Source: Zantedeschia hybrid cultivar
Lineage: Eukaryota > Streptophyta > Magnoliopsida > Alismatales > Araceae
DNA length: 64,000 nucleotides
Assembly: GCA_030544215.1 (NCBI GenBank)
Contig: JARZZO010000010.1
Span: 54,911,564 to 54,975,563 of the forward strand
Direction: 5' to 3'
Of the stretch, positions 21,475 through 33,943 are shown piece by piece. Each line of letters begins with the position of its first letter. The stretch's first letter is position 1. Made by a program: the position numbers and the translations under genes. The notes below the pieces were generated by a model. It worked only from the letters and a program-made list of their open reading frames with translations. It made no database searches and had not been told where the DNA came from.

Positions 21475-23806
21475 TCAGCATCTTGGGACAGCCCGACAGA
21501 GCAGTGGGTTCTTCATCTCCATGGACATCTTGAGACATTCGGACAGGTCCACCGCGCCATCCGGGGGCGAGGGGACCCACGTGAAGTTCTGTAGCAGCTG
21601 AGCGAGCCATAAGTGGACGGTGGCCAAGCCCAGGGTCTTGCCAGGGCAGACCCTCCTTCCGGACCCAAAGGGTGCCAACCTCAGGTCAGAGCCGAGAACA
21701 CTCAGGTCCTCCTCCATGAACCGCTCGGGCTGGAACTCGTTGGGCTCGCTCCAGATGCCCTGGTCGTGGGTTATGGCCCACATGTTCACCATGGCGGTGG
21801 TGCCAGCAGGGACGAAGTGGCCGCCGACATGGACGTCGTGGATGGCGAGGCGGGCCCAGGAGAGGAGCGGCCCCGGTGGGTGCACCCGGAGGGTTTCCTT
21901 CACTATGGACAGGACGTATGGCAGGTTAGGCACGTCCGAATCGGACACCTCCCGGGAGCGCCCCACGACGGCGTCGATCTCCGACTGGGCCTTGGACTGG
22001 ATGTCCGGGTGCAGCACCATTCTTGCAAGAATCCACTCCAAGAGGATGGCAACTGTGTCTGTTCCTCTAAAGATCATCTCCTAAAAGATAAAGAGAGAGA
22101 AAGATCAAGCACCATATATATACAGGTGGCCGTACGTAATCAGTGAGAGTAGATTTTTCATTTTTCTTACGCGTGATCGAGAGAGTAAACTTTGTTGCAT
22201 AGCTTTTAGATATGAAGGGGATGCGGACGGACGGGCAAGGAACAGATCAAAAGATAAGAACAACTAGGAGATGGGATAGGAACGGGAGCAAAAGAACAAA
22301 AAGCAAATTGACAAATCAAGGAACTCGCGGAAGCCGTCTGTTTTGCACCGTCTTTGGCAGAGAAAACAGCGTGAAAACAGAAAAGAAAGTGACAGTTCAC
22401 AGAACGAGCAGTAGGTTTGATAACGAGAATCCTTCGTACGGACAATGACAGACATAACGGTAATACTCAGTACACATCGGCGGGCAGCAAGTGCTGCTCC
22501 ATACATAAAGAGTCCGGATCCTGAACCGTAGAGGGTCAGTACTCACTGGGGGAGGAGGCGGAAGGAGAGTCCAAACAGAATGTTTTTTTAAATTTTTTTT
22601 TCCCTCTTTCTCAGTAAGTACTGACTTTCTACAGTTCAACGAGGACCGTAGACGATTCGAACACATACATAAACTACTTTACTATTGTAAACAATACTAT
22701 AACCATATTGATGAACAAAGAGAGCATAGCCAGTGCGTGCTGGGTCTTTTTGGTTGTCGATATCATCGAGATTAACTGGTTAACTAAAGCGTCAAAGAAA
22801 CTAACCAACCATTTACATGCAAGGTGTTGTCGTGGTTACTATTCTGTGGAGGCAGGGGAAGCGTTCTTACCCAGAGCACGGCGATCATGTCGGAATCGGA
22901 GAGGAGCCTGCAGTCCTCCAGGTCGAGAAGCACGTCCACAAAATCTGGAAGGTCTTCAACACCATCCCTCCTCTTCCTCCTGTGGTCATCTATGATCTTC
23001 CCAACAAACACGTTCACCTTGCCCGCCAGAACCTTGCACCTCTTCCTTACTCCTTGCAGGTCCAGCCAGCCCAGCACCGGCAGGTGGTCGCTCCAGTTGA
23101 ACATCCCAAGCAGCTCGTACCCTTCACTCACCAATTCTTCCAACTCCGATCCATCCCCACCGAAATCAAACATTTTTCCGAAGACGCTCATCATCATGCT
23201 GCTCAGGGACCCGAAATGCAGCACCCTCTTCACCTCCACCTCCCCTCTGCTCTCCATCTGCGCGGAGATCTCCGCCACCATCCTGTCCCCAACAGCCTTC
23301 CGGTGCTCTCCCAAGGCCGCGACGCACTTGGGACTGAACATGTGGGTGGCGGAGATGCGCCTCAGGTTGCGCCAGTACTCGCCGAAGGGGGCGAACCCCA
23401 TGGCCCGGTGGAAGAGGAGCTCGTAGGCGGACTCCTTGATGGGGCGGTCGGCAAAGGCGGAGTTGTTCAGGATCTCCCTCGCTGTGTCAGGGTGGCTCGC
23501 CACGACGAAGCGTGTAGCACCCACCGAGAAGGCCATGAGACGCACGGCTCGGTGGGCGCGGGCGAGCTCCGCAAGCGTGCGGTGTGCCAGCGGCCTGGAG
23601 AGCGTGAGGAGGGAGCCCGGGGGCCCTGGAATAGCTGCAGTCGCCAAGCGGCGGGCGGAACGTGACAGGGCCCATGCGAGGCCCCCGGGGGAGAGCCAGA
23701 GGGTGGAGAGGGCGACGAGGAGGAGGGCGAGCAGGGATGGGAAGGCAGGCGTGTTGTAAAGGTACAGGAGGAAGAGGAAGGCGGAATCCACCACGTTTGA
23801 AGACAT
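21475..23806 (-). CDS. CYP78A: Cytochrome P450 of the CYP78A family (two exons, 513 aa)
   Basis: A haem monooxygenase of the plant A-type P450s, anchored in the ER membrane. CYP78A members (KLU, PLASTOCHRON1) control organ size, leaf initiation and seed size through an unidentified mobile signal; that role is by family. Exon 1 is 23806-22871 (312 codons) with donor GTAAGA at 22870. The intron is 790 bp. Exon 2 is 22080-21475, after acceptor TTTTAG. Visible features: hydrophobic N-terminal anchor (about residues 8-45), IPGPPG hinge, FADRPIKESAYELLFHRAMGFAPFG, I-helix FRGTDTVA (316-323), KETLR (373-377), FQPERF (428-433) and the haem loop FGSGRRVCPG with Cys about 457. The hinge is about seven residues shorter than the usual IPGPRGLPVFGS-like segment. 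Both exons are very GC-rich, as in many monocot genes. The intron falls at W/EMI just before the I-helix, the family's conserved position. No frameshift or stop, so it looks functional. Confidence 0.95.
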
Positions 23807-23920
23807 GACCAGGTGTGGCGGGTGGCCTTGGGGATTTGGCGGCCTGGCCGCGGAGGGAATGAGATGGCAGAGGAAGGAGAGGCAACCGAGGTGAGAAGGG
23901 AAGAGCAGGGGACGGGGCGG

Positions 23921-23927
23921 TTAAATA
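23921..23927 (-). promoter_or_regulatory. TATA-like box of the CYP78A gene
   Basis: On the minus strand TATTTAA (within GCCTATTTAACCGCC) lies about 115 bp upstream of the ATG at 23806. It is the only TATA-like site in the GC-rich proximal region. The region left for a promoter is short: AT-rich repeats begin at 23963. Confidence 0.45.
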
Positions 23928-23962
23928 GGCTCCTGCCTCCGGATCCGGTCACTGGGACTCAC

Positions 23963-25335
23963 TCTATATTATACTAATATAGACTAGATGCAGAACATAG
24001 ATGTTTTTTCTTCAAAAAATTATTAAATAATTTTAAGAAAAATCATTAATGCTCGTAATTATTATAATTATTTCTTATCTTTATCACCCTCAATCATTTT
24101 AAAATAACTCATTAATGATCATAACTCTTATTCCACTGGTTTTAAAATCATTTATTAATAGTCATAATTTTTCTCTCTCCCTCAAGACGGACTCTCTCTT
24201 TCACAGACGGACGCAGGGGAGCGGAGGCCATGACCTTCCAAAATTAAGGACCTTCTTTGATAATAAAAATATTATTTTAAATTATTTATATTACAATTTA
24301 TTTATGTATGATAAAAATATTATAAATAAATTTAAAATTTAAAATTATATAGTATTAAATGTAAAATAGTATTATTCTTAAATATTTTTCTTACTTTATT
24401 TTATTAAACTGATCTTATAAATTTATTTAGCTACTATGTTCTATACTTTTTTGTCGTATATTAGTTGTATTTATTATTTATTATGTTAATTTTTATATGT
24501 TAATAATTGTCATATTGTATAATATTTAATATTTATAAGCACATATAGTATTCTTTAGTTATAATATATAACATATTAACATTTTTAAGTATCTATATTA
24601 TACTAATAAAATATAATTTTTAATCCAGCTGATGTGGCACTCTCATATTCTTTCCCGCCAAAAAAATATTAAAAAATTCTTAGGAAAAGTCATTAATGTC
24701 TATAACCATTATGATTATTTATCTCACTCTTGCTCATTTAAAAAAAACTCATTAATGACCATAACTCTCACCCTGCCTATTTCAAAATAATTGAATAACG
24801 GTCATAACTCTCTCTCTCTCTCTCTTGGATGGACTCAGGAGTGCAAGGTGCCATGACCCCCTTAAAATTGAAGAACTTCGTTGGAAATAAAAATATTATT
24901 TTTAAATTATTTATATAATTTATTTATATTATAATAAAAATACTATAGGATAAATTAAAAATTCTAAATTATATTAATATTAAATATAAAATAATATTAT
25001 TCCTACATATTTGTCTTACTCTATTTTATTTAAATTATCTTATAAATTTATTTAACTCATACGTTATATTTTTTTATCCCATATGATTTGTATTTATTAT
25101 TTATTATTTATTATGTTAAATTTTATATGTTATTAATTATCATATCATATATATTTAATATTTATAGTCACATATAATATTTTTTAGTTATAATATTTTT
25201 AGTTATAATATATACCATACTAATATTTTTAAGTATCTATGCTATACTAATAAATAGAATTTTTAACCCAACTGATGTGGCACTCTCATATTCTTTTTCG
25301 CCAAAAAAATACTAAACAATTTTTAGGAGAAGTCA
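23963..25335. repeat. Two full and one partial tandem copies of a 0.63-0.64 kb AT-rich repeat
   Basis: Copies begin with TCTATATTATACTAATA at 23963, TCTATATTATACTAATAAAA at 24592 and TCTATGCTATACTAATAAAT at 25236, giving periods of 629 and 644 bp. Each full copy carries a CATTAATG-rich block, a CT microsatellite, then GNCTCAGG and CCATGACC words, then AT-only DNA. Copies 2 and 3 share AGCTGATGTGGCACTCTCAT. The third stops after about 100 bp where the hAT transposase remnant begins. The TC start and the TCTATA-T-A-TACTA word resemble Helitron 5' ends, but no CTRR end with hairpin was confirmed. Confidence 0.6.
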
Positions 25336-26941
25336 AATCTCTCATCTGATCTCACATCAAAAATATAATTTTCAAGTTAATTGTAAAGTGTCATGAGATC
25401 AGTAATGTTAGGAAACTCAATTAAATAAAGTCCAGCTAGCTTAACCAATTTTTCCTTGTTAAAAGTTGAAAATCATTCACAAGGATTTAAGCAACCTACA
25501 CAAAAGCAGTTCAGTATTTGTTTCATTGAAACGACTATTCAATTTTTACAATTGCATATTCAACACGGTGTAGAATAATTCAACCTGATAATGATGCAGA
25601 TTTGTGATGCATAGAGCTTTGCGTTGAGATTTTCTAGGAAAAAAAATACCGATGGTCCATAATAGAAATATAAATCTCTTCTTTGTTACAAAATAAACAA
25701 ACTTCTTACAAAAGATCATTCAATTATCTATCCCTCATAGCTTATAACCGTTGTTTAGAAATCTTCACAAGGGATATGACGTTAACTATATCTTAATATT
25801 TTTTTTGCAATGCTATTGACAACTCATTTGTGATAGTCAATACTTTCATCATCAAATGCAAAAAAAAGACAAAATCAAAAGTTTTCATTACAAACAATAA
25901 GCCATGTACTTCAACTTTTTTTTCTAAGGTTCCTTCTTGGTAAATAATATTTAGTACCTCCATTATATAAGAAAACATAATAATCAAGTTGATGAGACTT
26001 CTTTAATGAGAACTACAACGAGTCTCACCAGCTCTTTTGAGACTCGTTTCTTGATTCAAACCTCTGCCACTGTGAAGCTCACTATTATTCAAGGCTTTTA
26101 CAGCACTAGCAACTTATTTTTCTCGAAGAGTATTTCGACATTTGTAAGAAGATCTAACCACATTTATAATTTGAGCAACAATGGTAAAAAGCCAAGACAT
26201 ATTACTATGACTTTTAGCAACAGCTACAAGTGTCAATTAAAGTTGATGAGTAAAACAATGAATATAATATGCTGAACTATTCTCTCTTATAATCAAAGCT
26301 TTAAGATTATTAAATTCACTATGCATATTACTAGCTCTATCATAACCTTGTCCTCATATTCTTGATACACATAATCCATATTTCACAAGAATACATTCAA
26401 TTGCAACCTTAAGTGACACAGCGACAGTATCAATAATGTGAATAATACCTAGAAACCTCTCAACAACAAAACCCTTTGATTAAAATAGCGTAAAACTAAA
26501 GCCATTTATTCTTTACCGGATACATCATAAGCCTCAACAACTATTATTGACAACAAATCATCTCCACATTCTCTCGTGATTTTATTTGTTGTTTCAATTG
26601 TACATGCACTTACAATGTCCCTTTGTATATGAGGAACAATCATTTGGACATTTTTAGGAGTATTGTGCAATACACATCATTTAAATATTCATTATGATCT
26701 GCAAAAAATCTTAAAAGCTCAAGAAAATTTCCTTTGTTATATGAATGATTAGATTCATCATGTCCACGAAATGCTAACCCTTAACATAAATTTTTTTTTA
26801 TACAATCTATTGAAGCATGTAAATGCATTCGATAATCATTCTTCACTTGTTATGATTACTTAGGAAAAGCCACTTGAATATTTCTTTTTTATCTTATCAA
26901 ATCATCGGATTTCTTTACAGTTATATTATGTGAGCTATTAG

Positions 26942-28493
26942 TGTTGGGATTTCTCGGGTTTCTCCGGATCGCTCACGCAACGGAAAATAAAATATTACAG
27001 CGATCCGTTCCCGTTTCGAAAAACTAAAAACAACGATTATCGGATAATCGATTCTCACCGTGTGCGGATTTGAATCCGCAACCGTTCGGTTCCGTCGGTG
27101 CGACACCGCAAGCCGCGCAAACGCCCGGCCTCTAGCGAAGTCCACGCGATCCTCCCCGCGAAGGATATCCTCGCGTTCCTCATTCTTCGCAGCCTACGTA
27201 ACCTCCGCAGGTCGCCGCAACGATCGTCGCAACGCGCGGACGATTTCCCGTCGAACGGGATTCGGAGAAGCGACAGAGCATATCTGGATCTATCTGGACG
27301 CCAGAGAGAGAGAGAAACAGAGGAGGGGCGGCTAGGGTTAGCAGCAGCTTGGCCTGCTCAGCCCGTTCGCCATGTTTTATACTAACCGGGCGGTTTTACA
27401 TAAAAACTCCCGGTTTGTATAAAACCCACTTATTTATCCATCGCCTTGAGAATCATTTGCGTGTGACCCTCTAGGCCCAAGTACCAGTCCAATTAATGGC
27501 CCAACAAGCCCAGTGACTCCTCACTGGCTTTATTAATCAATTAATAAGCCTTTATTAATTAACTAATCAATCGAATTAATGTCGCACATCGAATTCGACC
27601 GGGCCTCCGATCACGTTGGGTGCCAAGCAACACCGCGTGAACCCGAAAGGTATTTGGGGTTAAGTAACCTACTCTTAGAACCTTTCCGCCGACAGTTACC
27701 GCGTGGATATAATCCTTCATTCGTACAATGCTCTCGAGTCAACTCAGGGTATGGCGAGCTGTCAAACCGTAACCGGTCGACTCACTTGGATTGGATGCCG
27801 CTGATGAATATTGGAAAACTCCTTTCCCGATATTATCGTCCGCCCTGGCCAGGGACTTTCGCGCATCTTTCCTAGAGCATTCTCCCTCTAAGTACCGAGA
27901 GCGAATGATTCCTTATTGACACACAATTCCCTTCGACGGTATTCCGCTGTACCCAATTCTTGGCGTATTAGAATCCCGTGGCTAGAGATTCGTAAACCAA
28001 GGTCAAAGCACAGAAGTCCACCGCCAAGGTGTCCTTGGTGTCTCAGGTCCGAGGACCATCTACGCAACTGCGACAATAGAATCAAGCTGGTTGACAGTGT
28101 GGTAAAATACCATCCAGCGATTCAGTCGGATCAGTTCAGTGAACTCATTCTCCAATGAGCACCTACAGATTCGCCTTAGTGTCTCCACACAAGTGACTTA
28201 TGAGACCAGTCACCCTCATCATATGAGCATGAGTAATCTGTACTAGTCTAACCGGATATCCGATGTCCTTCTTAGATATCCTCCGACTAGGAACGATTAA
28301 GAATATGTGTGTTTAAGTGATCAGTCTCATTAGTATGATCTCATCATAATCTGATCACCATAGCACATATTTACGGACTTCATTATGAAACGATAATTAA
28401 TGCGATTTACACATAATGAATATTATGCCATTATATTAATAAATGAACGAGATTTACATAGTCAGATTGGCTTGTAGGCCACCTAAACTAACA
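26942..28493 (-). mobile_element. Solo LTR of the Ty1/copia family, copy 1 (1552 bp)
   Basis: Plus-strand ends TGTTGGGATTTCTCGG and CCTAAACTAACA; on the minus strand, which is sense for the parent family, TGTTAG to CCCAACA. Flanked by ATTAG on both sides (26937-26941 and 28494-28498). Its length is exactly that of the 3' LTR of the full element at 36284-37835. It differs from that pair at shared sites (CGGGTTTCTCC against CGGCTTTCTCC; ATATTACAGCG against ATATTAAAACAGCG), so it belongs to a separate subfamily. It splits the hAT transposase remnant. The repeated open frames inside it are shared by all LTR copies and are not genes. Confidence 0.92.
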
Positions 28494-29663
28494 ATTAGGA
28501 CCACCAACATTAACATCTAACTTTTCTTTTTTGTTTTAAGTTGAAAAACCCTTACTGATAAAAAAGTCACCACTAGATTGCTTTCCATAATCAAGTTTGA
28601 ACAAGTAACAAGGCAAATAGAATATATCATCCTTTGCTTTTTGTTCTAAGGTTCCTTCTTGGTAAATAATATTTAGTACCTCCATTATATAAGAAAACAT
28701 AATAATCAAGTTGATGAGACTTCTTTAATGAGAACTCCAACGGGTATCACCAGCTCTTTTGAGACTCGTTTCTTGATTCAAACCTCTGCCACTATGAAGC
28801 TCACTATTATTCAAGGCTTTTACAACACTAGCAACTTATTTTTCTCGAAGAGTATTTCGACATTTGCAAGAAGATCTAACCACATTTATAATTTGAGCAA
28901 CAATGGTAAAAAGCCAAGACATATTACTATGACTTTTAGCAACAGCTACAAGTATCAATTAAAGTTGATGAGTAAAACAATGAATATAATATGCTGAACT
29001 ATTCTCTCTTATAATCAAAGCTTTAAGATTATTAAATTCACTATGCATATTACTAGCTCTATCATAACCTTGTCCTCATATTCTTGATACACATAATCCA
29101 TATTTCACAAGAATACATTTAATTGCAACCTTAAGTGACACAACGACAGTATCAATAACGTGAATAATACCTAGAAACCTCTCAACAACAAAACCCTTTG
29201 ATTAAAATAGCGTAAAACTAAAGCCATTTATTCTTTACCGGATACATCATAAGCCTCAACAACTATTATTGAAAACAAATCATCTCCACATTCTCTCGTG
29301 ATTTTATTTGTTGTTTCAATTGTACATGCACTTACAATGTCCCTTTGTATATGAGGAACAATCATCTGGACATTTTTAGGAGTATTGTGCAATACACATC
29401 ATTTAAATATTCATTATGATCTGCAAAAAATCTTAAAAGCTCAAGAAAATTTCCTTTGTTATATGAATGATCAGATTCATCATGTCCACGAAATGCTAAC
29501 CCTTAACATAAATTTTTTTTTATACAATCTATTGAAGCTTGTAAATGCATTCGATAATCATTCTTCACTTGTTATGATTACTTAGGAAAAGCCACTTGAA
29601 TATTTCTTTTTTATCTTATCAAATCATCGGATTTCTTTACAGTTATATTATGTGAGCTATTAG

Positions 29664-32600
29664 TGTTGGTGTAAGGACTGAGATTTCGGGTTCTATTTTC
29701 GGGTCGGGTTCAGGTCGGATTACCTGGTTTGGACCCTATGAGGGGTCTTGAGATTCCCGGCTGAACGGCGTCAGCACTGCTCGACGCCTTTTAAAAGGCG
29801 TCAGGTTGTGTGGACGCCATTTAGCTCCGCAGATTGTTGTGCCACGTGTACGCCACGTGGGCGGGTTTCGGGCCGCGAGAGTACGGCCCCTGTCAGATTT
29901 GTCTGAACGGCGTCCAGCTCGGTCGACGCGTTTCAGACTGCGACACCTGCGGTGTCAGCTTGCGGCGCCAGAGCGTTGTCAGTACGGCCTGTCCTGTCGT
30001 CTGAACGGTGTCCACGGTGGGCGACGCGTTTCAGAGCGCTGTCAGTACGGCCGTCCTGTCAGACTGATAGGCGTCTGCCTCGATCGACGCGTTTTAGCGG
30101 GATTCTGGTTGACCCCGCGAGCCTCCCCTTCTTTCCCTCATTCTCACCTTCACACTCTCTCTCCTCACCCTCTCCGCCCTCTCCGACGCTCTTCTTTCCC
30201 TTCCCTTCCTCTTCTTCCTCTTCCACCACTCCAACACCACCTTACCTCTCACCTCTACCTCCACCACCTCCTTCGCGGCGTTCCCTTTTCCGGACGGCGG
30301 CCGACGTCCCGGCGGAGTGGCGGCGTCCTCGAGGGTACCGGCGGCGGTGTGCGGTGCGGCGGGACGGCGGCACGGAGCTTGGCGGAGTTCAAGAACCGGT
30401 AGGGGGACGAAACCTTGCATGTGTGCTCGTTTGCTTCTTGGCGTGATGTGGCGTGTTTGGGGTTAGATCGAGCATGTTTAGGGGGATTCCTTGTGGGAAT
30501 GGCGTGTTTGTGGACGTGGTTTCATAGCATGACTGTGTTGCTTGACATTCTTATCTCCCCCCTTTTGGTTTTGGGGCTTTTCGGGGTGCCTGGGGTTCAA
30601 GGGAGAAACCCTCGGGTCGAACCAGGAAACCTGGTTTCTGGCGCTAAATGGCGTCGTGCCTGGTCGACGCCTTTCCGAAAGACGTCTGGCCAGTACGACG
30701 CGTTTTAGGGCAGAAACCTCCATGTGCGAGGTTTCCTGAGTTAGGGGTTCTGGCGCTAAATGACGTCATGGATGGACGACGCCTTTTAGAAGGACGTCGG
30801 GCCATCATGACGCCATTTAGGGAGGAAATGCCCCCGTTTATGGGTTCTGCAATCTGGATTTCTGGGTTGAATGGCGTCGGGACACCCAGACGCGTTTTAA
30901 AAGGCAACTTCAACGGTGGACGCGTTTTAAGAGATAATCTGGCTTTTAATAAACCTGTCTAAGGGTCTTGGATGGCGTCGACCTCGGTCGACGCGATTCA
31001 AGACAGGAATGCTTAAACTCTGTTATTTCGTGTATGTTTCACGGTGGGATGGTTCAAAGGCATGTTTTATGATGTACACTGAGACTGAGGACTTCTGTGT
31101 GAATGGAATTGCAGCATATTATGTGTGTGTGTGCCTATACGACTGTGGATCGTTGTGACTGTGGTTTCCGTATGTCACCATGGACCGATGGGGACAGGGT
31201 CATGGTGTCTGTGAGGCATTGTGCCGTACCGGTGGAAGAAGGGGTACATGTTGTGTTTCACCTCTGGCTGAGGGAGGCAGGATCGCCTTGAGCCCGACGG
31301 GCCGGAGTAGCTGGTGTGCTATCCGAGGGGTCGCTGTTTGTCCTCAGCGGGTCGGGGTTTCCCTGTTTGTTGTGACAGCTTCCGGCGCGTTTCTTGCTGT
31401 GGAGCTGGTTGTGTTACTGGTGGGAGTTGGTTTACCCTTTAGCCACTGGGCCTGATGTGACCTTTGATCAAGGTTACGAGTGGTACCCTTAGCCCTTTGG
31501 CCTGACGCAGCCCGGGAGAGTTGGGTTTGTGGGTAGTTCCTGTAGCTTCGGCTTGACGGGGGTTCGCCGGTCCCCAGGGCCCTCCTGAAGCGCTGAGGCC
31601 TAGCGTGGAGGCAATCCGGTGGTAGGACAGTAGTCTAGACTGCTTGTGTGCACACGTGGCTAGCAGTGGCGGTACACTGAGTCCAGCTAGTCCTAGTTTG
31701 ACTCACTGCCTCACCCTATAGTGCCCCGGAACACTGTAGGGGTGGACAGGCGTGAGTAGTGGTGGTAGTGTTGGGAGGCGACGTTCGACTTCGGTCGACA
31801 GTGTGGTTTATTCGCTTCGTGGACTTTGACTGTGAGTCGTGACTCTGTGTTGAGTTCTTCAGGTTACTTAGAATGGTTCTTGTTACACTGCTTACCGTGC
31901 GTTTCATATCAGAGTTGGGTGCTGTGTTTACTGCTTTACTTAAATTGCCATATATTCCTGTTGTTACACTTGTGGGTGTGTGAGTGGGAGGCAGGGGATC
32001 GGATGATCCCTACTGAGCCCATTTCTGGTGTGGCTCACTCCCTGCGGTTTCAGGTGTGGACCTCGCGGCGCGTGGAGGCGTGTGGTGCCTTCTTGGTGTG
32101 CGGACCAGCAGTTGTCCTTGTTCCGGGGTATGCCCCGATGTTGTTGTACTTCCTTCTGCCTGTACTTATTTAATTGTTGGACATGTAATTATTGTTGGAC
32201 TGTATACGGACATTGTTATTTTTCCTTCCTGCGCACTTGCTTACCTTGTAGTCCGTGTGATTGTTATATTTAGCCTTGTTTAGCACTTACTCCTCCAGAC
32301 GTGTTGTGTGAAATCCGGGTGTGAACCCGCAGTTAATGGGCCGACATCCATTTAGTGACCGGGTCTCCGGTCATAGGATGGCGGGTCGTTACAGTTGGGA
32401 TTTCTCGGGTTTCTCCAGATCACTCACGCAGCGGAAAATAAAATATTACAGTGATCCGTTCCCGTTTCGAAAAACTAAAAACAACGATTATCGGATAATC
32501 GATTCTCACCGTGTGCGGATTTGAATCCGTAACCGTTCGGTTCCGTCGGTGCGACACCGCAAGCCGCGCAAACGCCCGGCCTCTAGCGAAGTCCACGCGA

Positions 32601-33943
32601 TCCTCCCCGCAAAGGATATCCTCGCGTTCCTCATTCTTCGCAGCCTACGTAACCTCCGCCGGTAACCGCAACGATCGCCGCAACGCGCGGACGATTTCCC
32701 GTTGAACGGGATTCGGAGAAGCGACAGAGCAGATCTGGATCTGTCTGGACGCGAGAGAGAGAGAGAAACAGAGGAGGGGCGGCTAGGTTAGCAGCAGCTT
32801 GGCCTGCTCAGCCCGTTCGCCATGTTTTATACTAACCGCGCGGTTTTACATAAAAACCCCCGGTTTGTATAAAACCCACTTATTTATCCATCGCCTTGAG
32901 AATCATTTGCGTGTAACCCTCTAGGCCAAAGTACATGTCCAGTTAATGGCCCAACAAGTCCAGTGACTCCTCACTGGCTTTATTAATCAATTAATAACCC
33001 TTTATTAATTAACTAATCAATCGAATTAATGTCGCACATCGAATTCGACCGGGCCTCCGATCACGTTGGGTGCCAAGCAACACCGCGTGAACCCGAAAGG
33101 TATTTGGGGTTAAGTAACCCACTCTTAGAACCTTTCCGCCGACAGTTACCGCGTGGATATAATCCTTCATTCGTACAATGCTCTCGAGTCAACTCAGGGT
33201 ATGGCGAGCTGTCAAACCGTAACCGGTCGACTCACTTGGATTGGATGCCGCTGATGAATATTGGAAAACTCCTTTCCCGATATTATCGTCCGCCCTGGCC
33301 AGGGACTTTCGCGCATCCTTCCTAGAGCATTCTCCCTCTAAGTACCGAGAGCGAATGATTCCTTATTGACACACAATTCCCTTCGACGGTATTCCGTTGT
33401 ACCCAATCCTTGGCGTATTAGAATCCCGTGGCTAGAGATTCGTAAACCAAGGTCAAAGCACAGAAGTCCACCGCCAAGGTGTCCTTGGTGTCTCAGGTCC
33501 GAGGACCATCCACGCAACTGCGACAATAGAATCAAGCTGGTTGACAGTGTGGTAAAATACCATCCAGCGATTCAGTCGGATCAGTTTAGTGAACTCATTC
33601 TCCAATGAGCACCTACAGATTCGCCTTAGTGTCTCCACACAAGTGACTTATGAGACCAGTCACCCTCATTATATGCGCATGAGTAATCTGTACTAGTCCA
33701 ACCGGATATCCGATGTCCTTCTTGGATATCCTCCGACTAGGAACGATTAAGAATGTGTGTGTTTAAGTGATCAGTCTCATTAATATGATCTCATCATAAT
33801 CTGATCATCATAGCACATATTCACGGACTTCATTATGAAACGATAATTAATGCGATTTACACATAATGAATATTATGCCATTATATTAATAAATGAACGA
33901 GATTTACATAGTCAGATTGGCTTGTAGGCCACCTAAACTAACA
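29664..33943 (-). mobile_element. Solo LTR of the Ty1/copia family, copy 2, split by another LTR
   Basis: This is the duplicate of 26942-28493. Its first six bases (29664-29669) are separated from the rest (32399-33943) by the 2724-bp LTR and one copy of its target duplication. ATTAG flanks it at 29659-29663 and 33944-33948. Total LTR length is 1551 bp. It arose by segmental duplication and not by an independent insertion, because target site and flanks are the same as copy 1. Confidence 0.9.
29670..32393 (+). mobile_element. Solo LTR of 2724 bp (TGTAAGG...GTTACA), hairpin-rich
   Basis: Starts TGTAAGGACTGAGATTTCGG and ends GGGTCGTTACA. GTTGG is repeated at 29665-29669 and 32394-32398 as a 5-bp target duplication inside the copia LTR. 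A CT-rich stretch (30120-30250) followed by GC-rich DNA looks like the R/leader start in plus orientation. At least ten GCGTC/GACGC foldbacks lie at 29759-30100 and 30640-31003. The length and ends suggest a Ty3/gypsy LTR; no internal domain is present to prove it. A partial relative lies at 18004-19039 in opposite orientation. Confidence 0.88.

Noticed and set aside
21613..22146. Plus-strand frames of 177 and 154 codons opposite CYP78A exon 2
   Set aside because: Antisense shadows of the exon with the haem-binding loop; no domain of their own.
22817..23759. Long plus-strand reading frames (282, 200 and 107 codons) opposite CYP78A exon 1
   Set aside because: They are antisense shadows of a very GC-rich exon. 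The P450 motifs, splice sites and stop lie on the minus strand.
24202..24240. Left terminus of the hAT element (CAGACGGACGCAGGGG)
   Set aside because: Only loosely like CAGTGGCGGA, and the same word occurs in the neighbouring tandem unit at about 24830, so it belongs to the 0.63-kb repeat.
27060..28158. Repeated open frames also seen at 32.5-33.6, 36.4-37.4 and 58.9-59.1 kb
   Set aside because: They lie inside copies of one copia LTR. They look conserved because the LTR is repeated, not because a protein is made.
29806..30962. Ser/Pro- and Arg-rich frames of up to 198 codons
   Set aside because: They come from the CT-rich leader and GC-rich hairpins of the solo LTR, overlap in several phases and match no family.
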